64,000 nt of DNA from Verrucomicrobia bacterium UBA7008 (GCA_002449695.1 DJXI01000085.1:82617-146616); one strand, 5' to 3'. Positions 48,477 through 58,363 are shown, counted from the first letter of the stretch. Numbers and translations are program-made. Notes: generated by a model from the letters alone, not told the origin.

Positions 48477-49349
48477 CTAGACCGTGCGTCCGACGAGCCG
48501 TTCCGCGAGCGCCGTCAGGAACGACGTGTCGCCGGGAAGCCCCGTCAGCGCGGCGCGCGCCGCATCGGTGGTCTGCCGGACGAGCGCTTCGGTCTTCTCC
48601 TTCGAAAACGGCGAATCGCCGTCGAGCAAGTCGTCCTCGTACTGGAACGCGAGGCCGAGGCTGCAGGCATAGTCCTTCAGCTGCGCGACCTGCTCTTCCG
48701 CCGCGCCCGCCGCATACGCGCCCATCGCCGCCGCCGCGATAAAGAGATCGGCGGTTTTGTGGCGGTAGACGAATTCGACCAGTTCCTTGGGCAAGGGCGC
48801 GGGACCGTTCAGCAGGGAAGAAGATTCGGCGGCGCACAGTGTTCCGGAGCCATCGGCGAAGGAACGCGAAGTCGCCGCCGCGCCGCTTCCGCCCTCTCGC
48901 TTCAAATCCTCCACCTGGCCCTGCACGACGCCGACGCCGGCCGCCGCCAGTTCCGCGACGACCGCGCCCGCGTTGCGCGGCGTCTTGGCCGCGCTCGTGA
49001 ACGCGAGCGCCTGGAGCGCGTCGCCCGCGAGGATCGCATTCGCCGCACCGAACTTCTTCCAGACGGTCGGCTGGCCGCGCCGCTCGACGTCGTTGTCCAT
49101 CGCGGGCAGATCGTCGTGGACGAGCGTGTAGTTGTGCAGGAGCTCGATCGCCGCCGCCGCGTACCGCGCGTCCGCCGGCTCGCCGCCGACGGCGCGCGCC
49201 GCGCCGAAGCAGATCAGCGGGCGGATGCGCTTGCCGCCGCTGCCGACGGCGTAGCGCATCGCCGCGCTCAACTCCGCCGGCCGTTCCGTCGCGGCCGGCA
49301 GCACCTCGTCGAGCGTCCGCTCGATCAGCGGGAGGAAATCGTCGTTCAT
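48477..49349 (-). CDS. Farnesyl/geranylgeranyl diphosphate synthase (IspA-like)
   Basis: A 290-residue isoprenyl diphosphate synthase that builds the C15/C20 precursor of undecaprenyl phosphate and quinones. Visible: GGKRIRPLICFGAAR (~39), the first Asp-rich motif VHDDLPAMDND (~79), HKTADLFIAAAAMGAY (~190) and the second Asp motif YEDDLLDGD (~232). Between VVQGQVEDL and HKTA there is an extra Ser/Gly/Ala-rich stretch of ~30 residues not expected in the family. ATG at 49349 overlaps nothing and lies two bases after the phosphofructokinase stop. Chain length of the product is not readable here. Confidence 0.9.
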   Translation of the reverse strand: MNDDFLPLIERTLDEVLPAATERPAELSAAMRYAVGSGGKRIRPLICFGAARAVGGEPADARYAAAAIELLHNYTLVHDDLPAMDNDVERRGQPTVWKKFGAANAILAGDALQALAFTSAAKTPRNAGAVVAELAAAGVGVVQGQVEDLKREGGSGAAATSRSFADGSGTLCAAESSSLLNGPAPLPKELVEFVYRHKTADLFIAAAAMGAYAAGAAEEQVAQLKDYACSLGLAFQYEDDLLDGDSPFSKEKTEALVRQTTDAARAALTGLPGDTSFLTALAERLVGRTV

Positions 49350-49351
49350 CC

Positions 49352-50536
49352 TCAGAAGATCTCGCACGCCGGCAGCTCGCCGACGATGGGCTTCGCGTAG
49401 GCGATGAACGCCGGCGTCACGTCGTGACCGTTCCGGGCGATGTACTCCTTCGGCACCGAGCGCGTGAATTTCGCCGCGTTCTGGATCGGCACCGGCGCGA
49501 ACGCCACCTTGTACTTCTTGGCGTTTTCGCGGACGATGGCGATCGTGCCCTTCGTGAGCTCGCCCTTGAGCGCCGCCTTCACGGCCGCCGCGCCCGCCGC
49601 GCGCGCCTCCGCCTGGTCCACCTTCGAGGCGATGCCGGGGAACGAGCGCTGGAGGTAGCCGAACGTATCGGCGCGCACGCGCTTGACCGCCGCCTTCTCC
49701 TTGAGGATCTTCGCGAGCGCGTCGCCCAGCGCGCCCGTGCCGGACATCTGGACGTTGCCGTGCGAATCCGTCTCGCCGCTGCCGAGCTTCGCGCCGATCG
49801 GCACGCCGTCCTTGCCGCGGATGCCTTCCGACACCGCGATGACGCAGCGGCCGCGCTTCTTCATCACCGCCTGGACGTCCTTGACGAACGTCGCCTCCGC
49901 GAACGGGACCTCGGGCAGGTAGATGAGGTGCGGGCCGTCGTCCTCGCGGACGCGCGCGAGCGCCGACGCCGCCGTCAGGAAGCCCGCGTCGCGCCCCATG
50001 ATGACGTCGATCTTCACGCCGCCGAGCGCGCGGTTGTCGAGGTCGTCGCCCTTGATCGCGCTCGCGACGAAGCGCGCCGCCGAGCCGAAGCCGGGCGTGT
50101 GGTCGCAGCTGCGCAGGTCGTTGTCGATCGTCTTCGGGATGTGGTAGACGACGAGCGGATAGTCCGCCTTCTCGGCCTCCTCCGCCACGATGCGCGCGGC
50201 GTCGGCGGAATCGTTGCCGCCGATGTAGAAGAAGTAGCCGACGTCGCGCGCGCGGAACGCCTCGAAGATGGCCTTGCAGTCGTCGGCCGTCGGTTTCTTT
50301 CGGCAGCTGCCGAGCGCGCTCGACGGCGTTTCGGCGATCGCCTCCAGCTTCCGGACCGAGGGCTTGCGCAGGTCGATGTAGTCATTCCCGAGAATGCCGA
50401 GGATGCCGTGCCGCGCGCCGAGGATCCTGCCGATCTTCGCGGACTGCCGCGCCTCGAGGACCGCGCCCACGAGCGACTCGTTGATCACCATCGACGGACC
50501 GCCCGACTGGGCGATCACCATATTCATCTTTTTCAT
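49352..50536 (-). CDS. Pyrophosphate-dependent 6-phosphofructokinase
   Basis: A 394-residue glycolytic enzyme that phosphorylates fructose-6-phosphate using PPi. The phosphate-donor loop GGNDSADAARI (~107) has Asn-Asp where ATP enzymes have GGDGS, and the YHIPKTIDNDL motif (~131) carries the Lys typical of PPi enzymes. VIMGRDAGFLTA (~179) is also present. Donor specificity is inferred from these residues. The gene lies in an operon with araA, so arabinose carbon may feed directly into this step. Confidence 0.9.
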   Translation of the reverse strand: MKKMNMVIAQSGGPSMVINESLVGAVLEARQSAKIGRILGARHGILGILGNDYIDLRKPSVRKLEAIAETPSSALGSCRKKPTADDCKAIFEAFRARDVGYFFYIGGNDSADAARIVAEEAEKADYPLVVYHIPKTIDNDLRSCDHTPGFGSAARFVASAIKGDDLDNRALGGVKIDVIMGRDAGFLTAASALARVREDDGPHLIYLPEVPFAEATFVKDVQAVMKKRGRCVIAVSEGIRGKDGVPIGAKLGSGETDSHGNVQMSGTGALGDALAKILKEKAAVKRVRADTFGYLQRSFPGIASKVDQAEARAAGAAAVKAALKGELTKGTIAIVRENAKKYKVAFAPVPIQNAAKFTRSVPKEYIARNGHDVTPAFIAYAKPIVGELPACEIF

Positions 50537-50559
50537 CGTCTCCGACTCCTTTGTCCGCT

Positions 50560-52038
50560 TCAGCGCAGCTTCCACGCGAGGTCGTTGAGGAAGAGCTCCT
50601 GCTCCAGCTTCTCGACCGTCGTCTCCTTCGTGATGTGCACGAACTCGATGCCGAGGATCCGCGCGAAGTCGCGCATCTGCTCGGCGGTCACGTCGTAGCT
50701 GAGCGTCGTGTGGTGCGCGCCGCCCGCCGTGATCCAGCACTCCACGCCCGTCTTGAGGTCGGGCATCGCGCGCCACATCACGCGCGCGACCGGCAGGTTC
50801 GGCATCGCGTAGATCGGCTTGACGCATTCGATGTCCTGGACGATCAGGCGCAGACGCCCGCCCATGTCCACGAGCGAGACGACGATGGCCGCGCCCGCGC
50901 GCCCCTCGAAGACGAGACGCGCCGGATCCGCCTTGCCGCCGATACCGAGCGGGTGGACCTCGATGCGCGGCTTCGCGGCCGCGACCGACGGGCAGACCTC
51001 CAGCATGTGCGCGCCGAGCGAATATTCCTTCCCTTCGGCGAGCTCATAGGTGTAGTCCTCCATGAACGCCGTGCCGCCGGTCTGGCCTTCCGACATCGCC
51101 TTCATCACCGCCGTCATCGCGCTGACCTTCCAGTCGCCCTCGCCGCCGTAGCCGTAGCCCGCCGCCATCAGCCGCTGCGACGCGAGGCCCGGCAGCTGCT
51201 CCATGCCGTAGAGATCCTCGAAGGTGTTGGTGAACGCCCGGCAGCCTTCCGCGTCCAGCATCTTCTTCATCGCGATCTCCTCCTTCGCCTGGTAGCGGAC
51301 GGACGCGAGGTTGTCGGTGGCGATGTCATACTTTTCCCTGTACTCCGCCATCAGCGCGTCGACCTCCGCGTCGGTCACGGCGTTGATGTGCTCGACGAGC
51401 CTGCCGACCGGCCACGTGTTGACCTGCCAGCCGAGAACCTCCTGCACACCCACCTTGTCGCCTTCCGTGACGGCCACGTTGCGCATGTTGTCGCCGAAGC
51501 GCATGACCTTCAGGCTCTTCGAGAACGCGACGCCCACCGCCACGCGCATCCAGTCGCCGAGGCGCTTCTGCACGTCGGCGTCCTGCCAGTAGCCCGCGAT
51601 GACCTTGCGCGGCGTCCGCAGGCGCGCCGCGATGAAGCCGTGCTCGCGGTCGCCGTGCGCCGCCTGGTTGAGGTTCATGAAATCCATGTCGATCTCGGTG
51701 TCGGGGATCGAGCGGTTGTACTGCGTCGCGAGGTGGCAGTACGGCTTCTGGAGGATCTTGAGGCCGTTGAGCCACATCTTGCTGGGGCTGAACGTGTGGC
51801 ACCAGGTGATCACGCCCGCGCACGCATCGTCGTAGTTCGCCGCCTTGATCGTCTCGGTCGCCTCCTCGGGCGTCTTGACCGTCGTCTTGTAGACGATCTT
51901 GCAGGGGAGCCGGCCGCTCGCGTTCAGCTGCGCGGCCATTTCGGCGGCGCGCGTCGCGACGGTTTCGAGGACCTCGGGTCCGTAGAGGAACTGCGAGCCC
52001 ACCACGAACCAGAATTCATAGTCTTTCATCGTTTTCAT
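50560..52038 (-). CDS. araA: L-arabinose isomerase
   Basis: A 492-residue enzyme that converts L-arabinose to L-ribulose with Mn2+. Visible: the start YEFWFVVGSQFLYGPEVL, WCHTFSPSKMWLNGL (~89), YCHLATQYNRSIP, the catalytic Glu region and the metal-binding GHMLEVCP-type segment GAHMLEVCPSVAA (~345). Length is standard. araB and araD are not in the window. It has its own promoter with a 60-base leader poor in G and without a clear Shine-Dalgarno. Confidence 0.96.
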   Translation of the reverse strand: MKTMKDYEFWFVVGSQFLYGPEVLETVATRAAEMAAQLNASGRLPCKIVYKTTVKTPEEATETIKAANYDDACAGVITWCHTFSPSKMWLNGLKILQKPYCHLATQYNRSIPDTEIDMDFMNLNQAAHGDREHGFIAARLRTPRKVIAGYWQDADVQKRLGDWMRVAVGVAFSKSLKVMRFGDNMRNVAVTEGDKVGVQEVLGWQVNTWPVGRLVEHINAVTDAEVDALMAEYREKYDIATDNLASVRYQAKEEIAMKKMLDAEGCRAFTNTFEDLYGMEQLPGLASQRLMAAGYGYGGEGDWKVSAMTAVMKAMSEGQTGGTAFMEDYTYELAEGKEYSLGAHMLEVCPSVAAAKPRIEVHPLGIGGKADPARLVFEGRAGAAIVVSLVDMGGRLRLIVQDIECVKPIYAMPNLPVARVMWRAMPDLKTGVECWITAGGAHHTTLSYDVTAEQMRDFARILGIEFVHITKETTVEKLEQELFLNDLAWKLR

Positions 52039-52100
52039 TTTGCGTTTTCTTTGCGTGTTGTGTTGTCGTTTGTGTCGTTGACGTCAAAGCGTTGCCGCAT

Positions 52101-52130
52101 ATTATACAACAAATCGCCCCTTCGCGTCCA
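52101..52130 (-). promoter_or_regulatory. Promoter of araA operon
   Basis: Minus strand TGGACG (52130-52125), 18-base spacer, TATAAT (52106-52101), in the 176-base gap between araA and the MBL-fold gene. Nothing else is recognisable in that gap. Confidence 0.65.
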
Positions 52131-52214
52131 TCACCCGATGTGAGGGAATTGCGCGCGGGGAACGGCACGGCCGCACGGGCCGGCGAAAAAGCCCTCGGAC
52201 GGCGGCCGCGCCGG

Positions 52215-53171
52215 TCAGACCATCCGCCAGTCGCGCACGAGCAGGATCTGGCGCTTGACGCCGAGATCCTGCATCCAGCATTTCACGTAGTTCGTGAGAA
52301 ACTCGCCGGAACCCGGCCCGTTCGTGCCGCCGAAGTCGTTGTCCCACAGCCACTGCGGCGTCGGCCAGATGCACACCTCGGGCCGCACCGCCGCGTAAAA
52401 CGCCTTGTCGGCTCCCGCCTGACCGTGATGCGCCATGAAGCACACATCGCTCTTGAGCTTTTCAGGCGGCAGCGTCCGCACCATCTTCGCGCCCATTTCT
52501 TCGCTGACGTCGCCCGTGACGAGAATCGACCTGCCGTTGTCCAGCACGCGGTAGCAGATGCTGGAATTGTTGACGGAATCCCGGCGAAAGGAGAGATCGT
52601 AGCCGTTCAGGCACTCAAAGGACAGCCCCTCGCCGAAATCATACATCTGACCGACGGCGGGCCGCTCGACCTTCAGGCCGCTCTGCGCGAGGTTGCCCAG
52701 AAATTCGCGCACATGCGGCGCGGTGGCCGGAGACGTGGCCGTCTCCTCGATGAACGCGAGCGGCAGGAAATCGTGCACGACGCGGCCGATCCGCAGGCCG
52801 CCGCACGCCGGCTTTTTGATGATGGCGCCGAGCGCCCCGTAGTGGTCGCTGTGGGCATGGGTGAGAAACCACGTGTCGACCGTGCCGCCCAGCGCCTTCA
52901 AGACCGGAAGCAGGAATTCGCCATCCTCGGCCCACCCGCCGTCAACCATCACGAGACGGCCCGACGGCGAGCGAAAGAGCGTTGAAAGGCTGATGTCGAT
53001 CGTGCGGCCGGCGAACATGTACATCTGCCAGCCGCCGCCGAGATAGTCAAACGTCTGTATGTCGCCCAGGGCCTCAACGGTCGGTTCGGCGCATTCGGCC
53101 GCCCCGACGCGGACGGTCGCCAGACAGACCGCCCCCGGCACGATTCCTGTAATGAATTCACGTCGCGTCAT
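52215..53171 (-). CDS. Tat-exported metallo-beta-lactamase-fold hydrolase
   Basis: A 318-residue protein with a Tat-type signal (MTRREFITGIVPGAVCLA, twin Arg). The metallo-beta-lactamase site is clear: FLTHAHSDHYGALG (~103), ILVTGDVSEEMG (~216) and FMAHHGQAGADKA (~241). The fold and sequence resemble the ComEC/Rec2-type hydrolase branch. Because it is exported folded, a metal is probably loaded in the cytoplasm. It ends a cluster with glycoside hydrolases; a role in sugar-ester or nucleotide hydrolysis is possible, but the substrate is unknown. Confidence 0.85.
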   Translation of the reverse strand: MTRREFITGIVPGAVCLATVRVGAAECAEPTVEALGDIQTFDYLGGGWQMYMFAGRTIDISLSTLFRSPSGRLVMVDGGWAEDGEFLLPVLKALGGTVDTWFLTHAHSDHYGALGAIIKKPACGGLRIGRVVHDFLPLAFIEETATSPATAPHVREFLGNLAQSGLKVERPAVGQMYDFGEGLSFECLNGYDLSFRRDSVNNSSICYRVLDNGRSILVTGDVSEEMGAKMVRTLPPEKLKSDVCFMAHHGQAGADKAFYAAVRPEVCIWPTPQWLWDNDFGGTNGPGSGEFLTNYVKCWMQDLGVKRQILLVRDWRMV

Positions 53172-53188
53172 CGCCGCACCCCGATCCG

Positions 53189-56179
53189 CTAGCGGAGAAT
53201 GATGGCCAGACCCTTTTGGCGGCCGAGATACACGCCGTCAGCCCCGTACTTGAGGACCCATGCATCCGGCAGGGAGGCTCCGGCGAATGTGCCGGTGTAG
53301 CCGTTGGGCGCATCCAGGATCTTGTAGCGGACATTCCTGTCAAGCGATTCGGCGTTCATGATTTTGACTTTGAGACGGGAGATATTCTGGCCTTCCGCAA
53401 CCTTGAGGCAGCTGCACCCGGTTCCGTCCACCGTGATGGCAACCTCATAGTCACCCGAAAGCGAACAGAGCGTCTGGAACTCGATGATTCCGTCTGCCGA
53501 CGGCGCAATGGAACCCGTCACGGATGAAGCCCCCATGTCGTCAAGTTCTCCGCTGCCTTCGACGCGTCCGATCATCTGCACCGTGTCGCGGCGGACGCTT
53601 TCCGAATCATAGCAGCTCGCCGTCAGACGCGTTCCCGCTCCGCCGACGAGACGCAGCGTGGTGCCGTCCGGGATGGCATGGTCCACGCGCGCCTGGATGC
53701 GTCCGCTCTCGATGACCGTCGGACCGTTGTAGGTGTTCACAGAAAGCAGCACAAGGATGCCCGTACCTTTCTTGAAGAGGCCGCCGTCGGATTCCGCGCC
53801 GCTCGTGAGTGGCTTGCTCCACCAGAGGTTCACGTTGTTGGAAAGGTCGAATCCGGCACCCTTCTCGCCGACCGTGAAGGTGACGTTCTCCCAGTTCGCG
53901 GCCGCTCCGGCATAGAACGCTCTGTTTTCGTTTTCCTTTATCGCCTGCAGGCAGCCGCCGTTGAACGCAAAGAGTCCGGTCGAAGCGTTGTCCATACGCA
54001 GCTGGTGAACCGCCATGAGCCCGCCCTCGTCCAAATGCACTTCCGACGGACTCGAACCCGATTGGCTGATGCGCAGCTGATCCACGGTGAAGCTGCCGCC
54101 GTTGGCGACCGTCAGCTTGCCCGGCGTGCCAAGACCGTTCAGCCACTGGACGCCCTCGGCCATGGCGACCTGGCCGCCGTTCGTGACGACGACCTGTCCG
54201 TACGCGCCGACATCGACATAGCGGTCGCCGCCCGTCATCTTCGGCGAATAAAGCTCGCCGCCGTCGATAAGGAGATAGCCGCGTTCAGTAGAGAAGCCGG
54301 TGCTGGATCCGTTGCCCTTTACGTATGTGATCGCGTTTTCGCCCGTACCTGCGGCCGGTCCTGTCACGACGGTCGCACCGCTCGCGAGCTTGAGGCGGCG
54401 CGTGTCGATGAAGAGCCGTCCGAAGGCGTTTGTGCGGCCTTCGCCCGGGTCGAACGTGACGAGCCCGCTCCAGTTACTGCGAATCTTCACGTATGTATCC
54501 TGGCTGTAGTCGGAACTTTCATCCGGCTCGGCGACAATCTGCGAGTTATAGGTGAACGGATTGTTCGAGCCAGTCCACAGCGCACTGCCGGACGCAAGCC
54601 TGACAACGCGGTTGGCGTTGACCGAGAATGCCGCGTTGCCGAAAATCGTCGGGTTGCCGCTTTCGATGATGATATTTTCCGTCGGCTCGGCGGGGACGGG
54701 GCCGAACGCGCCGTCACTGCCCGGCATGAGGAACACAGTCCCGCCCAGTACCGTTTTCGTCTGAAGATTGTTCGCGTTGTTCAGGTAGGCGCTCCGCCAG
54801 TCGACGCCCGTCGCGGAGAAGTGAAGCGAGCCGTCGTCCCGCCCGCTGGCGAGCGGCACGTTGAAGTTCTGGTCCTTCGCGCCGACGGGGGTGATGGTTC
54901 CGGCGACGCGCAGGGGGCCCGTGCCGTTGAACGTGTACTTGACGTCGTTGATCGTGAGGTCGTTGACGAGACGTTCGGAGCCGACCGTCACCGTGGTCTG
55001 CGAAGATGCGCCGAAGATGGCGTTGTTACCGTCCGCCCACGCCGCGCCGTCGTTCCAGTTGGCCGAGCTCCCGTCCCACGACGCGTTGGCGGGCGATGAC
55101 ATCCACGTATAGTCCTGCGCAACGACCGCGGCAGGTTCCCACTGCCATGTCAGACGAACCTTCTTTGAGGTGTCGTTCAGCGTGCAGGATGTGCCGGTGT
55201 AGTCGACGGCGTCTCCCCACGCCGCGCCATCCCACGTCTCAAGCGTATAGCCCGTGCAGTTATATATGTCCACGCCTTTTGTCGCTGTCTGTGGAGCCGA
55301 GAAATCGTGTCCATCCTCATCAATCATGTACATGCCAGATATCTCATTGCCTTCAAGCCCATCTAAGGCAGTCGCGACAACAACATTTGTCGCAAATCTC
55401 ACACCAAAAAATCTCGCCGAATCTAGTGTGTAGTTCTTTGCAATCTCATCAGCCGTCAACTGTCTGTCGTAAAGGCGAATTGTATAAATCTCACCTTCCC
55501 AGCCTTGTGTCGCATTCCCAGTTGTTTTGCTTCTGCTGCCAAGCCGCACCATAGTACTGTTTCCGTCAACGCTCCACGTATTCGCATTTTTATCACCCAT
55601 ATTCTTCTCTCCGCCATCGCGATATATATCAACTACAGCGTTGGAGTCGTTGTAGAGCGCGACGAGCGAAGTCGGCTCAGAATCGCTCACGACCGTGTGC
55701 TTCGTTGCCTTAGCGCCGTCAAAATAGACTTTTGCATTCACCCATGGTGCCGCTGTATCAGTGTAGTCGAAAACGACATATCGAGACCATTCGCCGCCGC
55801 ACCACAGGATACGGCCCTTGGATGTCGCCTTTTTGTAGACGATTTCTATTGTCTTGTATGTTTTGTTACCATTCTTGCCATACGCGGGGCAGATGCCGTT
55901 TGCCAGACTGTTTATATAGAAAGCATTGCCATTTTTCCAAGTCGCACCAGAATTGGCGACAATCGTCATATCATTGTCACCTGCAAGGTCCTTCCATGTT
56001 GTTGCACTTTGAGAGTGCATCCCTGTTCCAGTGTTGTCAATCGCATCCCAACGCGAAACAAGACCAGTCTCAACGTAGGTCCCAGAGATTGGCGTGAGCC
56101 CAGCAAACGCCGAAGTGCCCAAGACGACGGCGACGCCGAGCACGCCGGCCCGCGCCATTCCTGCTGTGATCGTGTTCAT
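53189..56179 (-). CDS. Large exported LamG plus autotransporter-type beta-helix protein
   Basis: A 996-residue protein with a signal peptide (GVLGVAVVLGTSAFA). The N-terminal ~30-255 region is a LamG/concanavalin-like domain (GLVSRWDAIDNTG, WEGEIYTIRLYDRQLTADE). After a short Ig-like stretch, ~340-990 is a beta-helix with autotransporter-associated repeats (WDGSSANWNDGAAWADG, GGTVFLMPGSDGAFG, NTYNGPTVIESGRIQARV). No beta-barrel or PEP-CTERM motif is visible at the end (LGRQKGLAIILR). It is probably a surface polysaccharide-binding or structural protein, made with the flanking hydrolases. The LamG-coding part is visibly richer in AT than the rest. Confidence 0.82.
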   Translation of the reverse strand: MNTITAGMARAGVLGVAVVLGTSAFAGLTPISGTYVETGLVSRWDAIDNTGTGMHSQSATTWKDLAGDNDMTIVANSGATWKNGNAFYINSLANGICPAYGKNGNKTYKTIEIVYKKATSKGRILWCGGEWSRYVVFDYTDTAAPWVNAKVYFDGAKATKHTVVSDSEPTSLVALYNDSNAVVDIYRDGGEKNMGDKNANTWSVDGNSTMVRLGSRSKTTGNATQGWEGEIYTIRLYDRQLTADEIAKNYTLDSARFFGVRFATNVVVATALDGLEGNEISGMYMIDEDGHDFSAPQTATKGVDIYNCTGYTLETWDGAAWGDAVDYTGTSCTLNDTSKKVRLTWQWEPAAVVAQDYTWMSSPANASWDGSSANWNDGAAWADGNNAIFGASSQTTVTVGSERLVNDLTINDVKYTFNGTGPLRVAGTITPVGAKDQNFNVPLASGRDDGSLHFSATGVDWRSAYLNNANNLQTKTVLGGTVFLMPGSDGAFGPVPAEPTENIIIESGNPTIFGNAAFSVNANRVVRLASGSALWTGSNNPFTYNSQIVAEPDESSDYSQDTYVKIRSNWSGLVTFDPGEGRTNAFGRLFIDTRRLKLASGATVVTGPAAGTGENAITYVKGNGSSTGFSTERGYLLIDGGELYSPKMTGGDRYVDVGAYGQVVVTNGGQVAMAEGVQWLNGLGTPGKLTVANGGSFTVDQLRISQSGSSPSEVHLDEGGLMAVHQLRMDNASTGLFAFNGGCLQAIKENENRAFYAGAAANWENVTFTVGEKGAGFDLSNNVNLWWSKPLTSGAESDGGLFKKGTGILVLLSVNTYNGPTVIESGRIQARVDHAIPDGTTLRLVGGAGTRLTASCYDSESVRRDTVQMIGRVEGSGELDDMGASSVTGSIAPSADGIIEFQTLCSLSGDYEVAITVDGTGCSCLKVAEGQNISRLKVKIMNAESLDRNVRYKILDAPNGYTGTFAGASLPDAWVLKYGADGVYLGRQKGLAIILR

Positions 56180-56206
56180 GGTCGTTCTCCTTCTTGCAGA
56201 GGTTGA

Positions 56207-58327
56207 CTATTTGAAATCGAGATCAACGCCGGAGGATTGTGTCGCGATGAACTCGTCCAGAAACTTTTGCCAGCCGTCCGCGCCGCCGCGCCCCGCCGCC
56301 GCGACCATCCACACCTGTCCCTGCGGCGCCCACGTGGCGCCGGCGGCAAGATGCGTCGAGCCGATCGGCGAAAACATGGCGTCCGGATGCGGCGCGCCGT
56401 CGCCGGAAATCCAGTAGATGAAGTGACGGACCGTCCGCGCGTAGGTCGCGCCGCCGCACCACGCGCCGTCAGCGGAGCGGATCCAGACGGCTGCCGACGG
56501 CGCCTTCCAGACGTTCTGCGGCGCCTTGTGGCCGCCTTTCGACCAGTCGCCGGCCCACGGCGCATACTGGCGGAAGAAGGCCTTCAGGTCGGTGAACTCT
56601 TCCGCGCCCGTGTTCGCGACGCTCACCACGCTCGCGGCGAACCACGGGCGGTGGGCGAACGGAATCACGTCGTAGACGAGCCGGAACGACTTGCGTCCCT
56701 TCGCGCCGACGCCCGCGATGCGCAGCGCGCCGCGCGACGGAATCCACTCGACCGACTCGACGCGGTCGATATCCTGATAGTCGCCGTGGTAGAGCATAAA
56801 CGTGAACGGACCGCACGCGAGACCGTTCACGGCGACCGTGTCAAACGCCGCATGTCCGCCGACCCGGCCCGCGAGGACCAGGCCCGTCGGCACCTCCAGC
56901 CGATAGGCGTCGCCGACGCGCGTGAAGACGGCGTGCGCGGACGCGGCGGACGCAGCCGGCGGGAAAACCGCCGCCCGGGCCTCGGCCGCGCGATCGACGG
57001 CGCGCGCCGGCGGGAGCTCGCCCTGCGCATGGAGCGACTCGGCCTGCGGATTGAGGCGCGCGAACAACGCGGTGATCTCGGGATAGGGTTCGCCGCGCTC
57101 GTTGACGAGCCCGTAGTTGGAATCTTCCGGGAATTTGCGGCTGATGCCCAGCGCCGGCTCGTCCACCCACATGAAGTAGTCGTAGCCGACCATGAACGGC
57201 AGCGCGAGCAGCGTGCGCGCGAACAGCTCGGTCGCCCGCGTCCGTTCGCGCTGCGTGCGGAAGCGCTGGCCTGCGCCGCTGGAGCACGGCAGCCCCGCGT
57301 CGAGCGCCGGAAAGCTCCACTCGGTGATGATCAGGGGCTTCTGCGCCCAGCTGTACCGAAGCGCGTAGGCGTCGGCCGCCCGGATCGCGTCCTTGCGCGA
57401 GAAGTAGACGACATTCTCGTCGAGATCCGCCCACGGATAGTTGTTGAAGGTCAGGATGTCGCAGAACCGGCCGGCCTCCTCCCACACGACCTGGTGCGCG
57501 GACGACAGGCCGGCGAAGCGCGCGCCGAGCAGCAGGTGGTTCGGGTCGTGGCGGCGGACGGCGGCGGAAATGATCTCGAAGTAGCGCCGGGCGGCGAGGC
57601 GCAGGAACGCGGTCTTCGTCTCCTCGGGCACGATCGAGCCGACGGTCCGGCCGCGCCAGGCGAGAAATTCGTCGAGCGCCTGGCGGGCCGGATGCGACGG
57701 CGGCATCCGGGCGACGGCGTCGAACATCCCGGTGGACGACGCGCCCTTCGCCTCCCAGGCCAGCTCATTGTCGAAGAAGTAGCCGAGAATCGATCGGTCG
57801 TCCTTCTGCGGCGCGCACATCTTCCGGGCGAGCGCGTCCGCGAACGCGGCGAAATCGGGATGGAACACGTTCGGGAACGCCGTCCCCGGAATGCCCTCGA
57901 ACGGGCTGATGGCGAACGCGCCGCCCTTGCTGCAGAATGCCTGTCCGACGCCGAGAAACTCGATGTGGAAGAGCCCGCGCCGACGCAGTTCGGGCGAACA
58001 GCCCGCGCCCAGGGCGTTGAATCCCCACGCCTTCAGGCGCGCCAGGGTCTCGTCTTCCCACTCGCCGGGCGAACGGTAGTTCCGCTTGTTGTTTTCACGA
58101 TAGGGGTTGACGCCCAGCGCCTCGCAGAAATGCCCGTTCCAGTTCGCATGGTCGATGCCGCGCAGGAACAGGTCGCGCCCGTCCGGATCGACGAGCCACC
58201 AGCGGCCGTCCGCATCCTGCCGTGTCGAAACGAACCCCTCGCCCGCCGCAACCGCCGCAGCCGTCACGCCCAGCAGAAGCGCAACGGCACGAACGAGACG
58301 GCCACCTTGTCTTTCTGACTTTTTCAT
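56207..58327 (-). CDS. Secreted TIM-barrel glycoside hydrolase (agarase-like)
   Basis: A 706-residue protein with a signal peptide (AVALLLGVTAAAVAAGEG). The N-terminal domain is a clan GH-A-type TIM barrel: FLRGIDHANWNGHF (~54), GYFFDNELAWEAKG with the acid/base Asn-Glu (~187) and KPLIITEWSFPALD with the nucleophile Glu (~328). The C-terminal ~270 residues form beta-sandwich accessory domains. Sequence style recalls agarase-like enzymes, but the GH family cannot be fixed by eye. ATG at 58327 is nine bases from a consensus -10. It leads the unit with the autotransporter-type and MBL-fold genes. Confidence 0.8.
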   Translation of the reverse strand: MKKSERQGGRLVRAVALLLGVTAAAVAAGEGFVSTRQDADGRWWLVDPDGRDLFLRGIDHANWNGHFCEALGVNPYRENNKRNYRSPGEWEDETLARLKAWGFNALGAGCSPELRRRGLFHIEFLGVGQAFCSKGGAFAISPFEGIPGTAFPNVFHPDFAAFADALARKMCAPQKDDRSILGYFFDNELAWEAKGASSTGMFDAVARMPPSHPARQALDEFLAWRGRTVGSIVPEETKTAFLRLAARRYFEIISAAVRRHDPNHLLLGARFAGLSSAHQVVWEEAGRFCDILTFNNYPWADLDENVVYFSRKDAIRAADAYALRYSWAQKPLIITEWSFPALDAGLPCSSGAGQRFRTQRERTRATELFARTLLALPFMVGYDYFMWVDEPALGISRKFPEDSNYGLVNERGEPYPEITALFARLNPQAESLHAQGELPPARAVDRAAEARAAVFPPAASAASAHAVFTRVGDAYRLEVPTGLVLAGRVGGHAAFDTVAVNGLACGPFTFMLYHGDYQDIDRVESVEWIPSRGALRIAGVGAKGRKSFRLVYDVIPFAHRPWFAASVVSVANTGAEEFTDLKAFFRQYAPWAGDWSKGGHKAPQNVWKAPSAAVWIRSADGAWCGGATYARTVRHFIYWISGDGAPHPDAMFSPIGSTHLAAGATWAPQGQVWMVAAAGRGGADGWQKFLDEFIATQSSGVDLDFK

Positions 58328-58336
58328 CACGGCTGA

Positions 58337-58363
58337 ATTATACCATATTTCACAACTTGTCAA
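58337..58363 (-). promoter_or_regulatory. Promoter of the agarase-like GH unit
   Basis: Minus strand TTGACA (58363-58358), 15-base spacer ending TGG, TATAAT (58342-58337). Nine bases separate the -10 from the ATG, so the mRNA should be nearly leaderless. Confidence 0.65.
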
